Source: Polyangia bacterium
GTDB taxonomy: Bacteria > Myxococcota_A > Polyangia > Polyangiales > Polyangiaceae
Length of the DNA: 5,949 bases
Assembly (NCBI GenBank): GCA_030430975.1
Contig: JAUIKB010000389.1
Span: 1-5,949 of the forward strand
Direction of reading: 5' to 3'
Shown here: positions 4,979-5,949 of the stretch, one piece after another
How positions within the stretch are numbered: position 1 is the stretch's first letter
Layout of the letters: each line of letters opens with the position of its first letter
Position numbers and translations under genes: made by a program
The notes under the pieces: model-generated
What the model saw: only the letters and a program-made list of their open reading frames with translations
The model's database searches: none
Told to the model about the DNA's origin: nothing

Positions 4979-5413
4979 CTAGTGGCCGGCGCCCTCGGAG
5001 GCGCCTTCGCCGCCGTGTTCGCCGCCGGCTTCCGCACCGCCGTGTTCGCCGCCCAGCACCACGCCTTCAATCGGCTGCGGCGCCCAGCCCTGGACCGGCT
5101 GCCAATCGCGCGTACCAATATCGGCAAACGTAAATCCGAGCATGATGCCCATCCACAAGAATCCGGTGACTGCGGCCAACTGCACCAGCTTGCTCGAATA
5201 CTTCACGTGCATGAAGTAGAGCACCACCAACGTCGCCTTGAAGATCGCGATGCCCAGAGCGACGTAGATGTTCAGCGGGCCCAGATCGACGAACGCAACC
5301 GCGATCGTCACGCCGGTGAGCACCAGCAGCGTCGCGAAGATCGTGAAGTACACCGTCAGCGGAACGATGTGATGATGCGCCGCGTGGGCGTCGTGTCCGT
5401 GGTGGTCAGACAT
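4979..5413 (-). CDS. ctaF: Cytochrome c oxidase subunit IV (prokaryotic COX4/CtaF-like)
   Basis: This is a small accessory subunit of a haem-copper cytochrome c oxidase in the cytoplasmic membrane, thought to help assemble or stabilise the core. The 144-residue protein has three membrane spans at about residues 17-40, 49-69 and 76-97. The second contains IFKATLVVLYFMHVKYSSKL, the family's most recognisable stretch. The N-terminus is His-rich (MSDHHGHDAHAAHHH), common among these proteins. The C-terminal tail (121-144) is an unusual Gly/Glu/His low-complexity repeat. The ATG at 5413 was chosen because it shares a base with the subunit III stop (TAATG) and gives the expected short N-terminus. 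The frame stays open upstream to 5482, but that stretch overlaps subunit III coding sequence and adds unrelated residues. A weak AGGA lies 11 bases upstream, so coupling to subunit III is likely. It is the last gene before the terminator. Confidence 0.92.
   Translation of the reverse strand: MSDHHGHDAHAAHHHIVPLTVYFTIFATLLVLTGVTIAVAFVDLGPLNIYVALGIAIFKATLVVLYFMHVKYSSKLVQLAAVTGFLWMGIMLGFTFADIGTRDWQPVQGWAPQPIEGVVLGGEHGGAEAGGEHGGEGASEGAGH
5010..5053 (-). repeat. Tandem 27-bp period encoding the His/Gly/Glu tail of subunit IV
   Basis: A 17-base sequence occurs exactly at 5010-5026 and 5037-5053, offset by 27 bases or nine codons. It encodes two copies of a nine-residue unit, GGEHGGAEA and GGEHGGEGA. 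The in-frame period suggests duplication by replication slippage. Confidence 0.8.
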
Positions 5414-5949
5414 TATGCGTGCCGTCCTATCAAGTAGAGCAAGGGATACAGGAAGATCCAGACGATGTCGACAAAGTGCCAATACAGGCCGAACATCTCA
5501 ATCGGGGCGTAGTACTCGGCTGAATACGCGCCCTTTTTCGCGGCTGGTATGAGCCAGACCACGATGAGTATCGCGCCGACGATCATGTGGACCGCGTGAA
5601 CGCCCGTCATCATGAAGTACATGAAGAAGTACAACTGCACGTTGTTGGGATTGACTGAGTCGGCGAACTCCCCGTGATATTCAAAGTGAGCGCCGGGCAC
5701 CAGATGATGCTCGATCTCTTCGCCGTATTCAATGACCTTGATTCCGAGGAAGATGCCGCCGAAGACTAACGTCAGGATCAAGAACAGAACGATCTTCTGC
5801 TTGTTGCCCAACTGCCCATAGTGCACAGCCAACGCCATCGTCAGCGAGCTGATAATCAGGATCGCCGTGTTGAATCCGCCAAGCAGATAGTCCAGCTCGT
5901 GACTGCCCGCCGCCCACGCGTCGGGGACCATCGAGCGCAGATCGGACCG
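5413..5949 (-). CDS. ctaE: Cytochrome c oxidase subunit III, C-terminal part, 5' end outside window
   Basis: Subunit III is a core membrane subunit of haem-copper oxidases; it lacks redox centres and supports oxidase stability and oxygen and proton flow. The visible 178 residues run to TAA at 5415-5413. Four membrane segments can be seen: LGGFNTAILIISSLTMALAV, IVLFLILTLVFGGIFLGIKV, a helix around YFMMTGVHAVHMIVGAILIV, and IEMFGLYWHFVDIVWIFLYP. GVHAVHMIVG and YWHFVDIVWIFLYPLLYL are hallmarks of the short caa3-type subunit III (about 200 residues). The frame stays open to the window edge, with six codons (RSDLRS) before the Met at 5931. In relatives the segment SMVPDAWAAGSHELD follows an earlier first helix, so that Met is internal and the true start, with helix 1, lies beyond 5949. 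The stop overlaps the subunit IV start by one base. Subunits I and II probably lie further right. Confidence 0.94.
   Translation of the reverse strand, partial: RSDLRSMVPDAWAAGSHELDYLLGGFNTAILIISSLTMALAVHYGQLGNKQKIVLFLILTLVFGGIFLGIKVIEYGEEIEHHLVPGAHFEYHGEFADSVNPNNVQLYFFMYFMMTGVHAVHMIVGAILIVVWLIPAAKKGAYSAEYYAPIEMFGLYWHFVDIVWIFLYPLLYLIGRHA

Noticed and set aside
5414..5482. Upstream extension of subunit IV to an earlier ATG at 5482
   Set aside because: It would overlap subunit III by 70 bases and add 23 residues unlike the family N-terminus, while ATG 5413 forms a clean TAATG junction before the usual His-rich start.
5929..5931. ATG at 5931 as the start of subunit III
   Set aside because: The frame is open to the window edge, and comparison with the family shows the first membrane helix missing, so this Met is internal.

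Overview
The window looks like chromosomal DNA from a GC-rich Acidobacteriota member. The main pointer is a tandem pair of secreted VWFA-type proteins of the kind expanded by paralogy in that phylum (the 'VWFA-related Acidobacterial domain' family). The rest is core metabolism: polyphosphate kinase 2, CTP synthase and two subunits of a haem-copper cytochrome c oxidase. Family names come from recognising motifs by eye, not from a search, and the class within the phylum cannot be resolved.

Layout. (1) Positions 2-349, plus strand: the C-terminal part of a PPK2-family polyphosphate kinase, cut by the left edge. (2) Positions 351-2621, minus strand: a probable three-gene operon read right to left, with VWFA protein 2 (1587-2621), VWFA protein 1 (587-1537) and a small Trp-rich protein of unknown function (351-587) whose start codon shares a base with the stop of VWFA protein 1. 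Its stop codon is one base from the ppk2 stop, so the two transcription units converge with no spacer. (3) Positions 2622-2894: a divergent intergenic region holding an 8-bp perfect inverted repeat whose arms each form an extended -10-like element, one facing each way, followed by a structured leader of about 170 nt before pyrG. (4) Positions 2895-4625, plus strand: complete CTP synthase with all catalytic landmarks, an unavoidable N-terminal extension and a charged C-terminal tail. (5) Positions 4626-4978: a structured GC-rich spacer, a 47-codon ORF for a probable small membrane protein with a good ribosome binding site, and a strong intrinsic terminator pointing leftward. (6) Positions 4979-5949, minus strand: cytochrome c oxidase subunit IV and the C-terminal part of subunit III, joined by a one-base TAATG overlap and cut by the right edge.

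How the genes fit together. The cox genes belong to an aerobic terminal oxidase whose other subunits should lie to the right of the window. PPK2 and PyrG both act on nucleotides but sit in separate transcription units, so no joint pathway is implied. The least understood part is the VWFA/VWFA/small-protein operon: two exported proteins with intact metal-ion-dependent adhesion sites plus a coupled small, probably cytoplasmic protein. No defence system, mobile element, CRISPR array, tRNA or rRNA was seen.
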